Shown: piece after piece, positions 7,417 to 15,976 of the stretch
Layout: each line of letters begins with the position of its first letter
How positions within the stretch are numbered: the stretch's first letter is position 1
Origin: an uncultured Oscillospiraceae bacterium
Lineage (GTDB): Bacteria > Bacillota > Clostridia > Oscillospirales > Ruminococcaceae
Direction: 5' to 3'
Length of the DNA stretch: 43,140 bases
Assembly (NCBI GenBank): GCA_910587465.1
Contig: CAJUMS010000015.1
Span: 1,471-44,610 of the forward strand
Notes under the pieces: model-generated
What the model saw: the letters and a program-made list of their open reading frames with translations, nothing else
What the model was told of the DNA's origin: nothing
Database searches by the model: none
Position numbers and translations under genes: made by a program

Positions 7417-8844
7417 TTATGAATTCAGCGATTTGTTAACACTGTCAAGCTCCATCTGTACCGGTCCTCTTATGGAATCGCGGGTCTGAATCCAACTTGC
7501 TCCGCTGTTATAGGCTTCTTTCATCGGGTTGTTGATGTAATCAGCAATAGTTGGGGTAACAGCGTTATACATCTCTATAGCCGGATGTTCAGTCGTCATT
7601 TCCGTTACTTTTTCAAGCATATCCCACTGTTCCTGCGTCCAACCGTATTCCTCGAACGCCTGCCGTTTGCCTATTTCGTCCGCGATCTCACTGTCGCGCG
7701 CAGCCATAGCGCAGTTAAGGTAAGCGGCTACGCCTTCGGGGTTCTTCGCGCCCTTGATCAGCGCAAATCCGTTTACACGCGCGGGGAGATAATACTCGTC
7801 CGCATCGGGACACTTGGGCATTGGAACAAACATAACGTCCTCCATATTTCCAAAGTCCTGAATGATGTTGTTGTATGGGTAAAGAGCATATGTTCCTACG
7901 GGATAGAACAGTGTCTTTCCGTCCTTGATGTTTGACGGAACAATACGCCAGCCGTTTTCGGCTTTGGGGAACGGCAAATCATTCTCTTTCATATTGAGCA
8001 TATAGCTCTGTGCTTTTTCTATCATTGGATGATCAAGATTATGAACGACCTTTCCGTCCTCCATACCTATATAAGGCTTACCGGTAGTGAGTGAGAGGGC
8101 GCCCTCAAACCACCATCCGTCCGTCGCGAACTTTTCTTCTTCGCGGTTACAGAATTTGGTCATCATACTCCAGAGTGCGTCCCAATCCCACTTGCCCTGC
8201 TCGAGAAGCTCAACGGGATCATCGAGACTGTTATTGATAATGGTTTTCTTGTTATAGAACATCACACAGTCACTTTCAACGCCAACCGCGCCGACATAGT
8301 GCTTTCCGTTAGCGCAGAACTGATCGTTTACCGCGCTCATAGGAGCCCAAAGCTCGCTTTCGAAATCGATATACGGGTCAAGCGGCTGAAAGTATCCGCT
8401 CAGCACGCCCTTAGGGAAAACATCCATATCTCCCGCACTGAACATATCCGGAGACAAGTCCGAGGCAATCATTGTGGAAAGCTTTGTGTAACGCTCGTCG
8501 AATGTGGTCTGCACAAGCTCGATACGTCCGCCATACTGCGTCTGGAACAGCTCGAGCGCCACGGAAAGGGGCTGCCCCTCAGCGGGATTCAAATCCCACT
8601 CGCTCAGGAATTTTACGGTGGGATTTTCCAGCTTCTCCGCATTCAGATCAATCTTTGATACCTCCTGCGCATCCGATTCGTTCATGGTAGCGGTAGAAGA
8701 ATTGTTGGAGGCTTCGGGCGGAACATTACCACCCGAGGGAGCGCTGTTTGTTGACAACGAACCCGTTTCCTCCTCGCAAGCGGTTACCGTCATCACACAG
8801 CTCAAAGCCATTACGGCAGCAAGAATACTTTTTAAACGTTTCAT
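7417..8844 (-). CDS. Sugar ABC transporter substrate-binding lipoprotein
   Basis: A 475-residue extracellular solute-binding protein of family 1, anchored by lipid. It starts MKRLKSILAAVMALSCVMTVTACEEE, a lipoprotein signal with the acylated Cys at about residue 23, followed by an S/N-rich linker. The mature part has the expected fold signatures (LELFQTQYGGRIELVQTTFDERYTKLSTMIASDLSPDMF, VNGFALIKGAKNPEGVAAYLN). GGAGG lies eight bases before the ATG. It follows the surface-protein gene by 29 bp in the same direction, so both are probably one transcript. No permease or ATPase gene is present, so it must use a transporter encoded elsewhere or act as a surface glycan binder. Neighbouring glucanases suggest a beta-glucan oligosaccharide ligand (inference). 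Confidence 0.9.
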   Translation of the reverse strand: MKRLKSILAAVMALSCVMTVTACEEETGSLSTNSAPSGGNVPPEASNNSSTATMNESDAQEVSKIDLNAEKLENPTVKFLSEWDLNPAEGQPLSVALELFQTQYGGRIELVQTTFDERYTKLSTMIASDLSPDMFSAGDMDVFPKGVLSGYFQPLDPYIDFESELWAPMSAVNDQFCANGKHYVGAVGVESDCVMFYNKKTIINNSLDDPVELLEQGKWDWDALWSMMTKFCNREEEKFATDGWWFEGALSLTTGKPYIGMEDGKVVHNLDHPMIEKAQSYMLNMKENDLPFPKAENGWRIVPSNIKDGKTLFYPVGTYALYPYNNIIQDFGNMEDVMFVPMPKCPDADEYYLPARVNGFALIKGAKNPEGVAAYLNCAMAARDSEIADEIGKRQAFEEYGWTQEQWDMLEKVTEMTTEHPAIEMYNAVTPTIADYINNPMKEAYNSGASWIQTRDSIRGPVQMELDSVNKSLNS

Positions 8845-8873
8845 AGCGATCCTCCTTTCAATATTTCACAAGA

Positions 8874-9449
8874 TCACTTGTTCCTTTTCTTGGTAACGAT
8901 CATTGCACCAAGTGCCAAAGCCGCGGCGCCGACTATCACAGCAACCCCTTCAACACCGGAATCGGGGTTTGCGGGCTTGGTCTCGTTTTCGGTCTCGGGA
9001 GCGGAAGACTCCGGTGCACTGTCGGAGAACGTCATATCGAGCAGCTTAACGCCATGTCCCATAAACGCCATGCCCGCAATCTGAACATGCTCAAGAACGT
9101 CGGCGGGGATTGTAAAGCTTATCGAGCTGCCCTCAACATCTACGGGATAGCTGTCCTTGCTCTCGGAAAGCTCAAGACCCAGAGAGTCTATGAACGGCCA
9201 GCCTTCGTCGTTTATCATGGGCTTTATGCACCAGTAATCCTGATTTGGCATATCCGCAAGCGCGGCATTCGCCTCATAGGTAATAGTAACGGTGGTTGAT
9301 GGGGTAACATCGGCAAACGCCGAACCGGGGACAGTGGTGTTTGCCGACCAACCGAAACCGAGGTCGAAGTCAATGGCGTACGCGGAAGCGGTAATAGAGA
9401 GTGCAGCCGCGGCAGCTGCGGAAGTAATAACGGAAACGATTTTTTTCAT
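8874..9449 (-). CDS. Sortase-type cell-wall surface protein
   Basis: A 191-residue secreted protein. It has an N-terminal signal (MKKIVSVITSAAAAAALSITASAYA) and a compact beta-rich domain of about 120 residues (VTITYEANAALADM, ISFTIPADVLEHVQIAGMAFMG). After an acidic S/E/P/T linker comes an NPDSGVEG motif, a hydrophobic segment and the positive tail KKRNK. This is the layout of a sortase substrate with an NPxTG-like motif, common in Ruminococcus and relatives. The beta domain looks like a carbohydrate-binding module, but I cannot assign a family. It is the first gene of a leftward pair with the sugar-binding lipoprotein and is divergent from the AraC gene. A TATAAT for it lies at 9526-9531 (reverse strand), without a clear -35. 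Confidence 0.78.
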   Translation of the reverse strand: MKKIVSVITSAAAAAALSITASAYAIDFDLGFGWSANTTVPGSAFADVTPSTTVTITYEANAALADMPNQDYWCIKPMINDEGWPFIDSLGLELSESKDSYPVDVEGSSISFTIPADVLEHVQIAGMAFMGHGVKLLDMTFSDSAPESSAPETENETKPANPDSGVEGVAVIVGAAALALGAMIVTKKRNK

Positions 9450-9595
9450 AGCGGTATATCCTTTCGTTCATGGGGAAATCCCCGTTTTTCGGTGAGAGCG
9501 TATCTCTCCGCCCTTTTATGATTAAATTATATCATTTCCGTCAGAAAGTTTATATCAGATTTTTAACTTTTTTATTTTCGGTTTAACCAAATATC

Positions 9596-9624
9596 TTGAC
9601 TTTTGGGGAATTTTTTTGTATAAT
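9596..9624 (+). promoter_or_regulatory. Promoter of the AraC regulator gene
   Basis: TTGACT (9596-9601), a 17-bp spacer containing a T-run, and TATAAT (9619-9624), 62 bp before the ATG at 9686. The 236-bp divergent region 9450-9685 carries this promoter and the leftward surface-protein promoter, so one regulator site could serve both. Confidence 0.75.
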
Positions 9625-9685
9625 ATTTTATAAGGATAAATGATTAAATTAGAATTTATAGCAGTAAGTCAAGGAGGGAGTTATC

Positions 9686-10450
9686 ATGAGTATTAAGAAA
9701 GCATTTTCACAGATTGAATTTGAAATGCGTGAAAACGCGCTCAGACATTCGCCTGTAGAAAATGAAATGCGCTTTTACGAATGTGTAAAACGCGGCGATC
9801 TCGATGGCGCTCGGGCAAGCTCCACTCCGCTCGGCGGTGAGGGTTTTGGCGTGCTGTCGACTGATAAACTGAGAAATTTAAAGTATCATATGGTGATAAC
9901 GGTATCGTTTATTACACGCTTCTGTGTTGAGGGCGGAATGGAGCGCGAGACCGCCTACAATCTATCCGATTTATATATACGACTGACCGATAACGCGAAA
10001 ACCCCCGAGGAGATCAATGAGATTCACTCGGAATGTATAACGGATTTCACCGAGCGTATGGCGAAGCTGAATAAAAGCTCAAGCTACTGCTATCAGGTCA
10101 CGAAATGTATGGAATATATTTACAATCATCTGCATGAAAAGATAGTTGTGAGCAATATCGCCGACGAGCTGGGACTATCGGTGCAGTATCTGTCCAAGCT
10201 GTTTCATTCCGAAACCGGCGTTACGCTCAACAGATATATATTGAAGAAGCGTATTGACGCGGCCTGTCAGATGCTTAAATATTCGAACTACGAGGCGGTG
10301 GATATAGGCAGCTTTCTCTCATTCAGTTCGCATAGCCATTTTATCCAGAAATTCAAGCAGGAAACGGGACTAACACCCAAACAGTACCGCCAAAAATACT
10401 ATAATTCCTCGTCAGGAATAAAGGGCGGCGTGGATATCAATTCGGATTAA
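9686..10450 (+). CDS. AraC-family transcriptional regulator
   Basis: A 254-residue regulator. The N-terminal 150 residues are helical and of the type found in Firmicutes two-helix AraC proteins (RNLKYHMVITVSFITRFCVEGGM, AYNLSDLYIRLTDNAKT). The C-terminal 100 residues form the double HTH: IADELGLSVQYLSKLFHSETGVTLNRYILKKRIDAACQMLKYS, then DIGSFLSFSSHSHFIQKFKQETGLTPKQYRQKY. AAGGAGGGA precedes the ATG. It lies between the surface-protein/solute-binding pair and the GH16-GH5 pair, which makes control of beta-glucan use its likely task. This is inferred from position. Confidence 0.92.
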   Translation: MSIKKAFSQIEFEMRENALRHSPVENEMRFYECVKRGDLDGARASSTPLGGEGFGVLSTDKLRNLKYHMVITVSFITRFCVEGGMERETAYNLSDLYIRLTDNAKTPEEINEIHSECITDFTERMAKLNKSSSYCYQVTKCMEYIYNHLHEKIVVSNIADELGLSVQYLSKLFHSETGVTLNRYILKKRIDAACQMLKYSNYEAVDIGSFLSFSSHSHFIQKFKQETGLTPKQYRQKYYNSSSGIKGGVDINSD

Positions 10451-10542
10451 AAACACGATATTTTTAGTTGCTTTTTTGTATATCATTTTCCGAAAAACAG
10501 GTATAATCAAATTACAAAGAATACCGAAAGGAACGTGATATT

Positions 10543-11415
10543 ATGAATAAGCTTATGAAAAAGGGAGCATTGGTAATGGCAATAATTACGATGCTATGCG
10601 GCTGTACCGATAATGTCGGCACAGCTTCTCCCGAAAGCAGCACAAGTACATCAAGTTCAACAGACAGCGCATGCGAGATCAGCACTTCGGAAAGCACAAG
10701 CAGCGAGAGCATCTCCGGAAGCTCTTCATCGGAAAGCAGCACACCCGAAAGCAATATCAACAGCGGCGTGCTCGCCGATTTAACGGGAACTCTTTCGGAC
10801 GTGAGCAGTGTGTTTGAGTGTTCTGACGGCTGGACAAACGGTTCTATGTTCAACTGTACTTGGAGAAAGTCCAACGTCGGTTTTTCGGACGGTTCAATGA
10901 AGCTGAAAATAGACCTTGACGGAAACGGCGCGGGCGCTATCCCATATTCGGGCGCGGAATTCCGCAGTAAGGATTTTTACAGCTACGGAATGTATGAGGT
11001 CGTTATGAAGCCTATCAAGAACGATGGTGTTGTTTCTTCGTTCTTCACCTATACGGGTCCGACCGATAACAACCCTTGGGACGAGATAGATATTGAGTTT
11101 CTCGGCAAGGACACAACCATGGTGCAATTCAATTATTACACCGATGGTGTGGGCAAACACGAATATATTTACGAGCTGGGCTTTGACGCGTCGGAGGATT
11201 TTCACACATATGGCTTTGACTGGCAGGCAGACAAAATCACATGGTATGTAGACGGTGAGGCGGTCTACTCTGCCGATGAGAATATCCCGTCCACTCCCGG
11301 GAAGATAATGATGAACGTATGGCCGGGCAAGGGTGTTGACGGCTGGCTGAAGGCATATGACGGTACAACTCCGCTTATTGCCGAGTACAAGTCTGTCGAT
11401 TACAGGGAGGCGTAA
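10543..11415 (+). CDS. GH16 lichenase (beta-1,3-1,4-glucanase), lipoprotein
   Basis: Hydrolyses mixed-linkage beta-glucan on the outer cell surface. The first 21 residues are a lipoprotein signal ending MLCGC. About 50 residues of Ser/Thr/Glu-rich linker follow, then a GH16 domain. The catalytic motif DEIDIEFLG places the nucleophile at Glu181, the helper at Asp183 and the acid/base at Glu185. Other GH16 signatures are GAEFRSKDFYSYGMYEV, FHTYGFDWQADKITWYVDGE and PGKIMMNVWPG. The spacing E-I-D-I-E without an extra residue is the lichenase type. AAAGGAA precedes the ATG; a TATAAT at 10502-10507 is the likely -10 with a poor -35, as expected for an activated promoter. The GH5 gene starts five bases after its stop. 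Confidence 0.93.
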   Translation: MNKLMKKGALVMAIITMLCGCTDNVGTASPESSTSTSSSTDSACEISTSESTSSESISGSSSSESSTPESNINSGVLADLTGTLSDVSSVFECSDGWTNGSMFNCTWRKSNVGFSDGSMKLKIDLDGNGAGAIPYSGAEFRSKDFYSYGMYEVVMKPIKNDGVVSSFFTYTGPTDNNPWDEIDIEFLGKDTTMVQFNYYTDGVGKHEYIYELGFDASEDFHTYGFDWQADKITWYVDGEAVYSADENIPSTPGKIMMNVWPGKGVDGWLKAYDGTTPLIAEYKSVDYREA

Positions 11416-11420
11416 ATAGA

Positions 11421-12449
11421 ATGAGAGAATTTACAGGCTACAAGCATGGAGTAAATCTTGGCGGCTGGCTGTCGCAGTCGAGCTATGAAAAGGAGCATCT
11501 GGAGCGCTTCATCACCGAGGAGGATATTGAGCGAATAGCCGGGTGGGGCTGTGATCATGTACGGCTTCCGTTCGACTACGATATAATTCTCGGAGCGGAC
11601 AATGCCGTAAGCGAAAATGCGTTCAGGTATCTCGACCGCTGTGTTGAATGGTGCGAAAAACACGGTCTCAACATTATTCTTGATCTGCACAAAACACTCG
11701 GTTTTTCGTTCGATAAGGGAGAGAATGAGAGCGGATTCTTTGAGGAAGACCGTTATCAGGACGTGTTTCTGGCAATGTGGAGCGAGATTGCGAGACATTA
11801 CGCAGATAAGGCGGATCACGTGGCATTCGAGCTGCTCAACGAGATCACCGAAAGAAGGTATGCAATAATTTGGAACGGTATTGCCGCGCGGACTGTACGC
11901 GAGATACGCCGCTTTGCTCCCGATAATTTCATACTTATCGGCGGTATTTTCCAGAACAGTATTTTCGGGCTGACATTGCTCGACAAGCCTTGTGATGATA
12001 AGATCGTGTTTAATTTCCACTACTATAATCCGCTTGTTTTCACGCATCAGAAAGCACCGTGGGTCGATAATATGCGCGCCGACTGCGATGTTGATTACCC
12101 GGATACCAAAGAGAATTATCGGGAAAAGTCTTTGGAATACGTGGGTAATGATATTGCGCGGATGTTTGATAATTTCGGCGGCGCAATGATCAACGCGTCA
12201 TATATGGAATGGGAAATGGCTGTTGCCGTTGAGGTCGCCGAAAAGCTGAATGTACCCATCTACTGCGGCGAGTACGGTGTTATCGACCGCGTTCCCGATG
12301 ACCGGCTGCTGCGTTGGTACAGCGACATTTCCTCCGTTTTCAACAAGCTGGGAATAGGCAGAGCGGCATGGACGTATCGCGGGAAGGATTTTGGAATTTC
12401 CGACGATTGCCGCGCCAAGATAGCCGATGAAATTATCAAACGTCTCTAA
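11421..12449 (+). CDS. GH5 beta-glucanase or glucosidase, cytoplasmic
   Basis: A 342-residue glycoside hydrolase family 5 protein. It opens GVNLGGWLSQ, then HVRLPFDY, NIILDLHKTLG, the acid/base in FELLNEIT (Glu141), NFHYYNPLVFTHQ and the nucleophile in YCGEYGV (Glu284), ending with AAWTYRGKDFGI. There is no signal peptide, so it should act inside the cell on imported oligosaccharides, complementing the surface GH16 enzyme. Its ribosome site GGGAGG lies in the last codons of the GH16 gene. The GH5 subfamily is not determined; exo-beta-glucanase activity is a reasonable guess. Confidence 0.9.
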   Translation: MREFTGYKHGVNLGGWLSQSSYEKEHLERFITEEDIERIAGWGCDHVRLPFDYDIILGADNAVSENAFRYLDRCVEWCEKHGLNIILDLHKTLGFSFDKGENESGFFEEDRYQDVFLAMWSEIARHYADKADHVAFELLNEITERRYAIIWNGIAARTVREIRRFAPDNFILIGGIFQNSIFGLTLLDKPCDDKIVFNFHYYNPLVFTHQKAPWVDNMRADCDVDYPDTKENYREKSLEYVGNDIARMFDNFGGAMINASYMEWEMAVAVEVAEKLNVPIYCGEYGVIDRVPDDRLLRWYSDISSVFNKLGIGRAAWTYRGKDFGISDDCRAKIADEIIKRL

Positions 12450-12456
12450 TAGAAGA

Positions 12457-12486
12457 AAAAAGCGAGGTCAATCCCCTCGCTTTTTC
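12457..12486 (+). terminator. Terminator of the GH16-GH5 operon
   Basis: Inverted repeat AAAAGCGAGG / CCTCGCTTTT with a 7-base loop, ending in TTTTTCGTTTTTATTTTTT. Confidence 0.92.
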
Positions 12487-12628
12487 GTTTTTATTTTTTG
12501 GCATTCCGCTTTAATTCGTATCTTTATTACAGCGGCTCAAAAAAGTCATTTACACGTAAAGATAAAAAACGTAAAATAATCTCAACGCGCCAAAGATGAT
12601 CATAAAATAAACGTTGGTGTAACGATAC

Positions 12629-12657
12629 TTGACAATGGCGGCGTAAAGTGATATAAT
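12629..12657 (+). promoter_or_regulatory. Consensus promoter of the MFS leader region
   Basis: TTGACA (12629-12634), a 17-bp spacer and TATAAT (12652-12657), both perfect. Transcription should start near 12664, giving a leader of about 140 bases before the MFS gene. A fully consensus promoter on an efflux gene suggests that control acts after initiation. The stretch 12487-12628 upstream holds no gene. Confidence 0.9.
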
Positions 12658-12689
12658 GATCTCAATAAATCAAGACAGGAGGAATATTT

Positions 12690-12728
12690 GTGGTTATCTG
12701 CGCTGTAAAAGCTCCGTGCAAGGTTTGA
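12690..12728 (+). CDS. Leader peptide of the MFS transporter gene (12 residues)
   Basis: A short frame starts with GTG at 12690, seven bases after a perfect ACAGGAGG ribosome site, and encodes MVICAVKAPCKV followed by TGA at 12726-12728. Its 3' half overlaps the 5' arms of two alternative hairpins. This is the arrangement of leader peptides that control drug-efflux and rRNA-methylase genes by ribosome stalling (erm, msr and mef types). Such peptides are too short for homology to help. The ribosome site, position and overlap with the hairpins are the evidence. Confidence 0.6.
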   Translation: MVICAVKAPCKV

Positions 12729-12801
12729 GGACGCCGCACGGAGGGTAATAGATCCTCGGACTTTGCACTTCGATAAAAAATTATTTATCAAGGAGCGAAG
12801 T
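12712..12801 (+). promoter_or_regulatory. Competing RNA hairpins before the MFS gene (putative translation attenuator)
   Basis: Four helices can form. A: 12712-12719 with 12736-12743 (8 bp). B: 12716-12730 with 12754-12768 (15 bp, three of them G-U), which shares bases with A. D: 12741-12746 with 12752-12757 (6 bp, one G-U), which competes with both A and B. C: 12767-12772 with 12796-12801, extended by 12772-12777 with 12784-12789; it encloses the ribosome site AAGGAG (12790-12795) of the MFS gene and shares two bases with B. Leader translation covers the 5' arms of A and B, so ribosome position can choose which helices form. No T-run follows, so translation rather than transcription is probably controlled. 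Confidence 0.6.
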
Positions 12802-12805
12802 TGTT

Positions 12806-14080
12806 ATGAAAAAAAGCTTAAAAACATATATTTTACTTTGGAGCACTCAGTCGCTTTCGGCGCTGGGTAGCGGACTGACGGGTTATGCGCTTGTACTGTG
12901 GCTGTATACGCAAAGCGGTTCGGCACTGAAAACTGCATTATTGTCTATATGCTCGTATGCGCCGTACGTGCTGATGAGTATTTTTGCGGGTGCGCTCAGC
13001 GACAGATGGAACAAAAAGAAAACCATGCTGTTCTGCGATCTTGTCGCGGCGCTGAGTACCGTTGCGGTGCTTGTGCTGTTAAAGACGGGAAACCTTGAGG
13101 TGTGGCACTTGTACATTATCAACGCGCTGAACGGTCTGATGAATACCGTACAGCAGCCTGCTGCCGAGGTAGCGGCGACTATGCTTATCCCCGAGGAGCA
13201 CTATCAGCGGACAAGCGGACTGCGGTCGTTTTCGCAGTCGTTGAACTCCATTTTAACGCCCGTTATCGCAACGGCACTATTCACGCTTGCGGGTATTGAC
13301 ACCGTCATCATGATTGACCTGTGTACCTTTGCGGCGGCGTTTCTGGTTCTTCTGCTGTTTATCCGCATACCGGAACCCGAAAGAACGGAGACGGCAAAAG
13401 AGCCGCTTTTGGTCTCGGCAGGCAAGGGGCTGTCATGGCTGAAACAAAATTTGCTGATTCTGAAGCTGATACTGTTTCTTGCCCTCATAAATCTGATTGC
13501 CTCAATATACGATGCGGCGCTGCCCGCAATGATAATATCCAAGAGCGGCGAAACGGCGCTCGGCATAGTGAATACCTGCGTAGGCGCGGCGACGCTTGTC
13601 GGTAGCGCTCTTGCGGCGCTTCTGCCCGCTCCGAAAAACAGAGTTCGGGCGATATGCGCGGCGCTTTTGATCTCGATGAGCACCGAAAACTTTTTTCTCG
13701 CGTTCGGCAATTCCACGCTGATGTGGTCGGCCGGGGCGGTGCTCGGATGGATAACGATACCGTTTATGAACGCGAATATGGACGTTATCTTCCGCCGTAC
13801 TATTCCCGGCGAAATGCAGGGACGTGTCTTTTCCTGCCGCAACTCACTGCAGTTTTTCACTATTCCCGTGGGGTTCTTTCTCGGCGGTATTCTCGTCGAC
13901 GAGGTGTTCGAGCCGTTTATGTCGGAAATAAGCGCGGACAGCTTTCTGACGACCGTATTCGGTACAGGCAAGGGCTCGGGCGCGGCGTTCCTGTTTTTCT
14001 GTATCGGGATCGCGGGAGCGGCGGTGTGCCTGATATTCGGATTTATACTGAGAAAATACCGTTGGAGCGACAAAGAATAA
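12806..14080 (+). CDS. MFS efflux transporter, Mef/MFS_3-like
   Basis: A 424-residue inner-membrane transporter with about 12 hydrophobic segments. Typical signatures are FAGALSDRWNKKKTML (the MFS loop 2-3 motif), NALNGLMNTVQQPAAEVAATMLIP, GLRSFSQSLNSILTPVIATAL and the central loop after IRIPEPERTE. Later come PFMNANMDVIFRRTIPGEMQGRVFSCRNSLQFFTIPVGFFLGG, which are conserved in macrolide-efflux-like proteins (Mef(A)/MFS_3 group). It should export a drug or metabolite using the proton gradient. It sits behind a leader peptide and hairpins, which supports an antibiotic-inducible role, but the substrate is not known from sequence. Confidence 0.9.
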   Translation: MKKSLKTYILLWSTQSLSALGSGLTGYALVLWLYTQSGSALKTALLSICSYAPYVLMSIFAGALSDRWNKKKTMLFCDLVAALSTVAVLVLLKTGNLEVWHLYIINALNGLMNTVQQPAAEVAATMLIPEEHYQRTSGLRSFSQSLNSILTPVIATALFTLAGIDTVIMIDLCTFAAAFLVLLLFIRIPEPERTETAKEPLLVSAGKGLSWLKQNLLILKLILFLALINLIASIYDAALPAMIISKSGETALGIVNTCVGAATLVGSALAALLPAPKNRVRAICAALLISMSTENFFLAFGNSTLMWSAGAVLGWITIPFMNANMDVIFRRTIPGEMQGRVFSCRNSLQFFTIPVGFFLGGILVDEVFEPFMSEISADSFLTTVFGTGKGSGAAFLFFCIGIAGAAVCLIFGFILRKYRWSDKE

Positions 14081-14112
14081 TATAAAACGCTGTCAAGATC
14101 GGCGGCGTATTG

Positions 14113-14153
14113 AATTGCGGTGTCGAGCGAAATGCTTGACACCGCAATTTTCT
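14113..14153 (+). terminator. Terminator after the MFS gene
   Basis: A 12-bp perfect inverted repeat AATTGCGGTGTC / GACACCGCAATT (14113-14124, 14138-14149), then TTTCTAT. The 12-base element CAATTTTCTATA is repeated directly after it. Confidence 0.85.
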
Positions 14154-14185
14154 ATACAATTTTCTATAAATGAAACAAAAAGACA

Positions 14186-15967
14186 TTATTTCCCGGCGGA
14201 GAAATTCCTCAATATCTCCATATATTCGGGATATTCCCGTTTCACCTTTTCGCAGACCTTTTCGGCATATCGGCGGTGATTGCGGATATAGGTCGAATAC
14301 AGCGAGGTGTCGTTGTCGTACAGCTCGGGACTGCTGCGGAGAACGTCCAGCGCGAGAAATATCTTTGCGCTTTGTGTTAAGCGTTTGTGTTCCGATTTGC
14401 GGAGGGCGTTTCGGTATTCAAATCCGTTTCGGAAAATATTGTCCACGACCGCTCTTTTATACAACCCGTTTTTTTCGCTTCCGCAAAATGCTTTCAGAAG
14501 CTCGCCGTGAGCATAAGCCCCGACCAGATTCCACATCGGTATATACTGTACTGCCTTTTTATCTCTGCCGACTGTCCAACTTACTTCATGCAGACGACCC
14601 GACACATTCAAATAAAAAATTTCATCATCTGCCGTAAAGCTGCCGTCTATCTCCAGTTTCTCCACAGGCCAAAAGCTCGACCTAAAGGCATGCTTCTCTA
14701 TCTTAACATTAAAGACCTTGACCGTAACTTCTTTTCTATACATATTCAAAGATATAAACGGCAGCCGCCTGCTGTTGACCTTTACCGTGAGCTTATCATC
14801 GGTATTCTCAATAATATCAAAGTCTCCGTCATAGATTTTTCCGTCGGGGTATTCCGCGCCTACGTATCCCGGCAGCGCTATTCCCCTTGTGCCGTAAGGC
14901 AGCACAATATGATATATATAATTATATATGTGATCCGTAAGCGCAAACGGACTATGCATTTTTACGCTTGAGCATTCCGAGAAGTCCAGAGCGCATATGT
15001 CACATACCGAATTTCTATTCAGCACGAACGGCGTATTCGGAAAAATTATCCTTGCATTCTTGCCGACCAAAAGCACGTTCCGGCGGTCGCTGCACCATTT
15101 TGTAAGGACCAGCTTGAAATTCCTGTGCAGAGGGGTGTCCTTAAAAGCCGTTCCGTCGTGTGGGAAATTGGCGTAAAAATCCGCCGCAAAGCCTCTCAGA
15201 TCACTTTCCGAAAAGCACTTTTCACCTAAAGAGCGAAGTGAACGCGGCAGCGAAATATAACTAAATCCGGTACAAGCGAAAAACGCTTCCCTGCCAATAG
15301 AGCGCAGTGTCGTCGGCAGCGCCGCCGTCCTAAGCTTTTCGCATTTATAAAATGCTCTTTCGGGAATATCGCGCACGCCCTCCCCGAAGATCACGCGCTT
15401 TACGCCGCTCTCAAAAAACGCCTCCGCTCCGAGCTTACGTATGCTGTCGGGAATCTCGACGCTCTCGATATCGGAGTTTGCAAACGCTCGTCTGCCGATC
15501 TCGTTTACGGGCAGACCGCCTATTCTGCTCGGCAGGATGATTTCGGTGGATACTCCGCTGTAACCAGTTATCCTCACGCTTTTCGACTTTCTGTGGAACG
15601 AATACCCAAGCGCTCTTGCGCTCTCGCAGGTAAGCTCGTTAACGCGTATCTCGTTCCTTTGAGGGCGGTATTCGTCGGGAATGTATATGTCCCCTTGAGC
15701 GATCGGTACGGCTCCTTCAAACGCCCAGCCTCTATACCTCTTCTCGGAAACGTATGTGCTTTCGGGCTCGGGCGGAGGTTCGGAAGCTTTTGACGGCGGA
15801 ACAGTTTCGTCCCCAACGGTCGAAGCCGTGCCGCTTGTCGGCATCTGAACGACGGCATTCCGCGGCTTTACGGGAGGTTTTGGCGGTGCTTTGTTTGTGT
15901 CGATAGCCATGGACAGCTTTGCGGCTGTCGTGACGACTTTGGTAATAAGTCTGAAAATATAGTCCAT
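14186..15967 (-). CDS. BspA-type leucine-rich-repeat protein (LRR_5)
   Basis: A 593-residue protein. After a Pro-rich N-terminal region come about five BspA-like repeats: SIRKLGAEAFFESGVKRVIF, VRDIPERAFYKCEKLRTAAL, TLRSIGREAFFACTGFSYISL and SLRSLGEKCFSESDLRGF. The remaining 300 residues resemble no domain I know and end in a helical region (TYIRNHRRYAEKVCEKVKREYPEYMEIL). There is no signal peptide or sorting motif, so it is probably cytoplasmic, unlike classical surface BspA proteins. AAGGAGGAG precedes the ATG. The gene follows the SDR gene by nine bases, suggesting co-transcription. Such repeats usually bind proteins; the partner is unknown. Confidence 0.85.
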   Translation of the reverse strand: MDYIFRLITKVVTTAAKLSMAIDTNKAPPKPPVKPRNAVVQMPTSGTASTVGDETVPPSKASEPPPEPESTYVSEKRYRGWAFEGAVPIAQGDIYIPDEYRPQRNEIRVNELTCESARALGYSFHRKSKSVRITGYSGVSTEIILPSRIGGLPVNEIGRRAFANSDIESVEIPDSIRKLGAEAFFESGVKRVIFGEGVRDIPERAFYKCEKLRTAALPTTLRSIGREAFFACTGFSYISLPRSLRSLGEKCFSESDLRGFAADFYANFPHDGTAFKDTPLHRNFKLVLTKWCSDRRNVLLVGKNARIIFPNTPFVLNRNSVCDICALDFSECSSVKMHSPFALTDHIYNYIYHIVLPYGTRGIALPGYVGAEYPDGKIYDGDFDIIENTDDKLTVKVNSRRLPFISLNMYRKEVTVKVFNVKIEKHAFRSSFWPVEKLEIDGSFTADDEIFYLNVSGRLHEVSWTVGRDKKAVQYIPMWNLVGAYAHGELLKAFCGSEKNGLYKRAVVDNIFRNGFEYRNALRKSEHKRLTQSAKIFLALDVLRSSPELYDNDTSLYSTYIRNHRRYAEKVCEKVKREYPEYMEILRNFSAGK

Positions 15968-15976
15968 TTCTCCTCC

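Noticed and set aside
12754..12780. Transcription terminator in the MFS leader
   Set aside because: The hairpin is followed by TTCGATAAAAAATT and not by a T-run, so control at translation is more likely.
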